Origin: Eriocheir sinensis | Lineage: Eukaryota; Arthropoda; Malacostraca; Decapoda; Varunidae | Direction: 5' to 3' | Assembly (NCBI RefSeq): GCF_024679095.1 | Contig: NW_026112165.1 | Location: 427,501-491,500 of the forward strand | DNA length: 64,000 bases | In this document: positions 63,655 to 64,000 of the stretch, piece after piece | Layout of the letters: each line of letters begins with the position of its first letter | Numbering within the stretch: the stretch's first letter is position 1 | Notes under the pieces: model-generated | Seen by the model: the letters and a program-made list of their open reading frames with translations, nothing else | Database searches by the model: none | What the model was told of the DNA's origin: nothing | Position numbers and translations under genes: made by a program

Positions 63655-63970
63655 TTACAATTTAATTTGATGTCTACGATTGTTTGTTACATTTAATTTG
63701 CTGTCTACGAGTGTCTGTGTTACATTCTATTTGCTGTCTACGATTTCTTTGTCACATTTAATTTGCTGTCTACGGCTGTCTGTTACATTCAATTTGCTGT
63801 CTACGGCTGTCTGTTACATTCAGTTTGCTCTCTTTGATTGTCTTTGTGTTACATTCAATTCGCTCTCTACGACTGTCTCAATGTTAAACTTAATATGCAT
63901 TCTACTAGGTCTCTATGTCACCTTCAGTTTGCTTTCTATATACGACTGTCTCTGTCACATTCATGGCAGG
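63655..63970. repeat. Degenerate 30-40-bp tandem repeat, about nine units
   Basis: TTACATTTAATTTGCTGTCT and variants, each followed by ACGACTGTCT or similar, recur from about 63655 to the window end region. Later units are more diverged. Confidence 0.88.
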
Positions 63971-64000
63971 GTGTTTACTGTACTGCGTGACCCAGATAGT

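Overview
This window looks like non-coding nuclear DNA from an animal, most likely a decapod crustacean, possibly a crab. That placement is inference. It rests on very dense dinucleotide and trinucleotide microsatellites, relics of several LINE clades, tRNA-derived SINEs, and short A-tailed repeats of a kind I associate with crab and crayfish DNA. There is no bacterial gene organisation, no tRNA or rRNA gene and no CRISPR array. Nearly all long open frames here are microsatellites or minisatellites read as protein.

From 1 to about 51.6 kb the window is a microsatellite-rich compartment. Long (CA)n, (GA)n, (GGA)n, (AAT)n and (GAA)n tracts alternate with short unique islands. Several true tandem arrays lie among them: about 1.9 kb of ~70-bp units (19530-21400), nine ~153-bp units (22015-23225), ten ~148-bp units (25440-26860), four 126-bp units (31435-31930), and a 4-kb pyrimidine-rich 21-bp minisatellite (35770-39782). 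A CR1-like LINE, truncated at its 5' end, directly abuts that last array (39783-40751). Other relics in this part are two more reverse-transcriptase fragments (12.2 kb and 27.5-28.0 kb), a hAT-like MITE (9486-9693), and several copies of two unnamed short interspersed families.

From about 51.6 to 60.2 kb the texture changes. Microsatellites are rare apart from two long (TA)n tracts, and transposon relics dominate. These include two tRNA-derived SINE families (one pair lying head to head), at least five LINE fragments, an imperfect foldback, and a 249-bp element with TTAA ends inserted in an older LINE. An equal-length copy of that element lies at 41934-42182. Both carry a reverse-transcriptase segment between piggyBac-like ends, which is the most unusual thing in the window.

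The only good candidate for host protein-coding DNA is a GC-rich exon on the minus strand (60258-60524). It starts with a well-placed ATG and encodes 84 full codons of acidic, proline-rich sequence. It ends at a donor site whose intron opens directly into a (GT)n microsatellite. I do not recognise the gene. The last 3.5 kb returns to microsatellites, short interspersed repeats and a degenerate ~35-bp tandem array.
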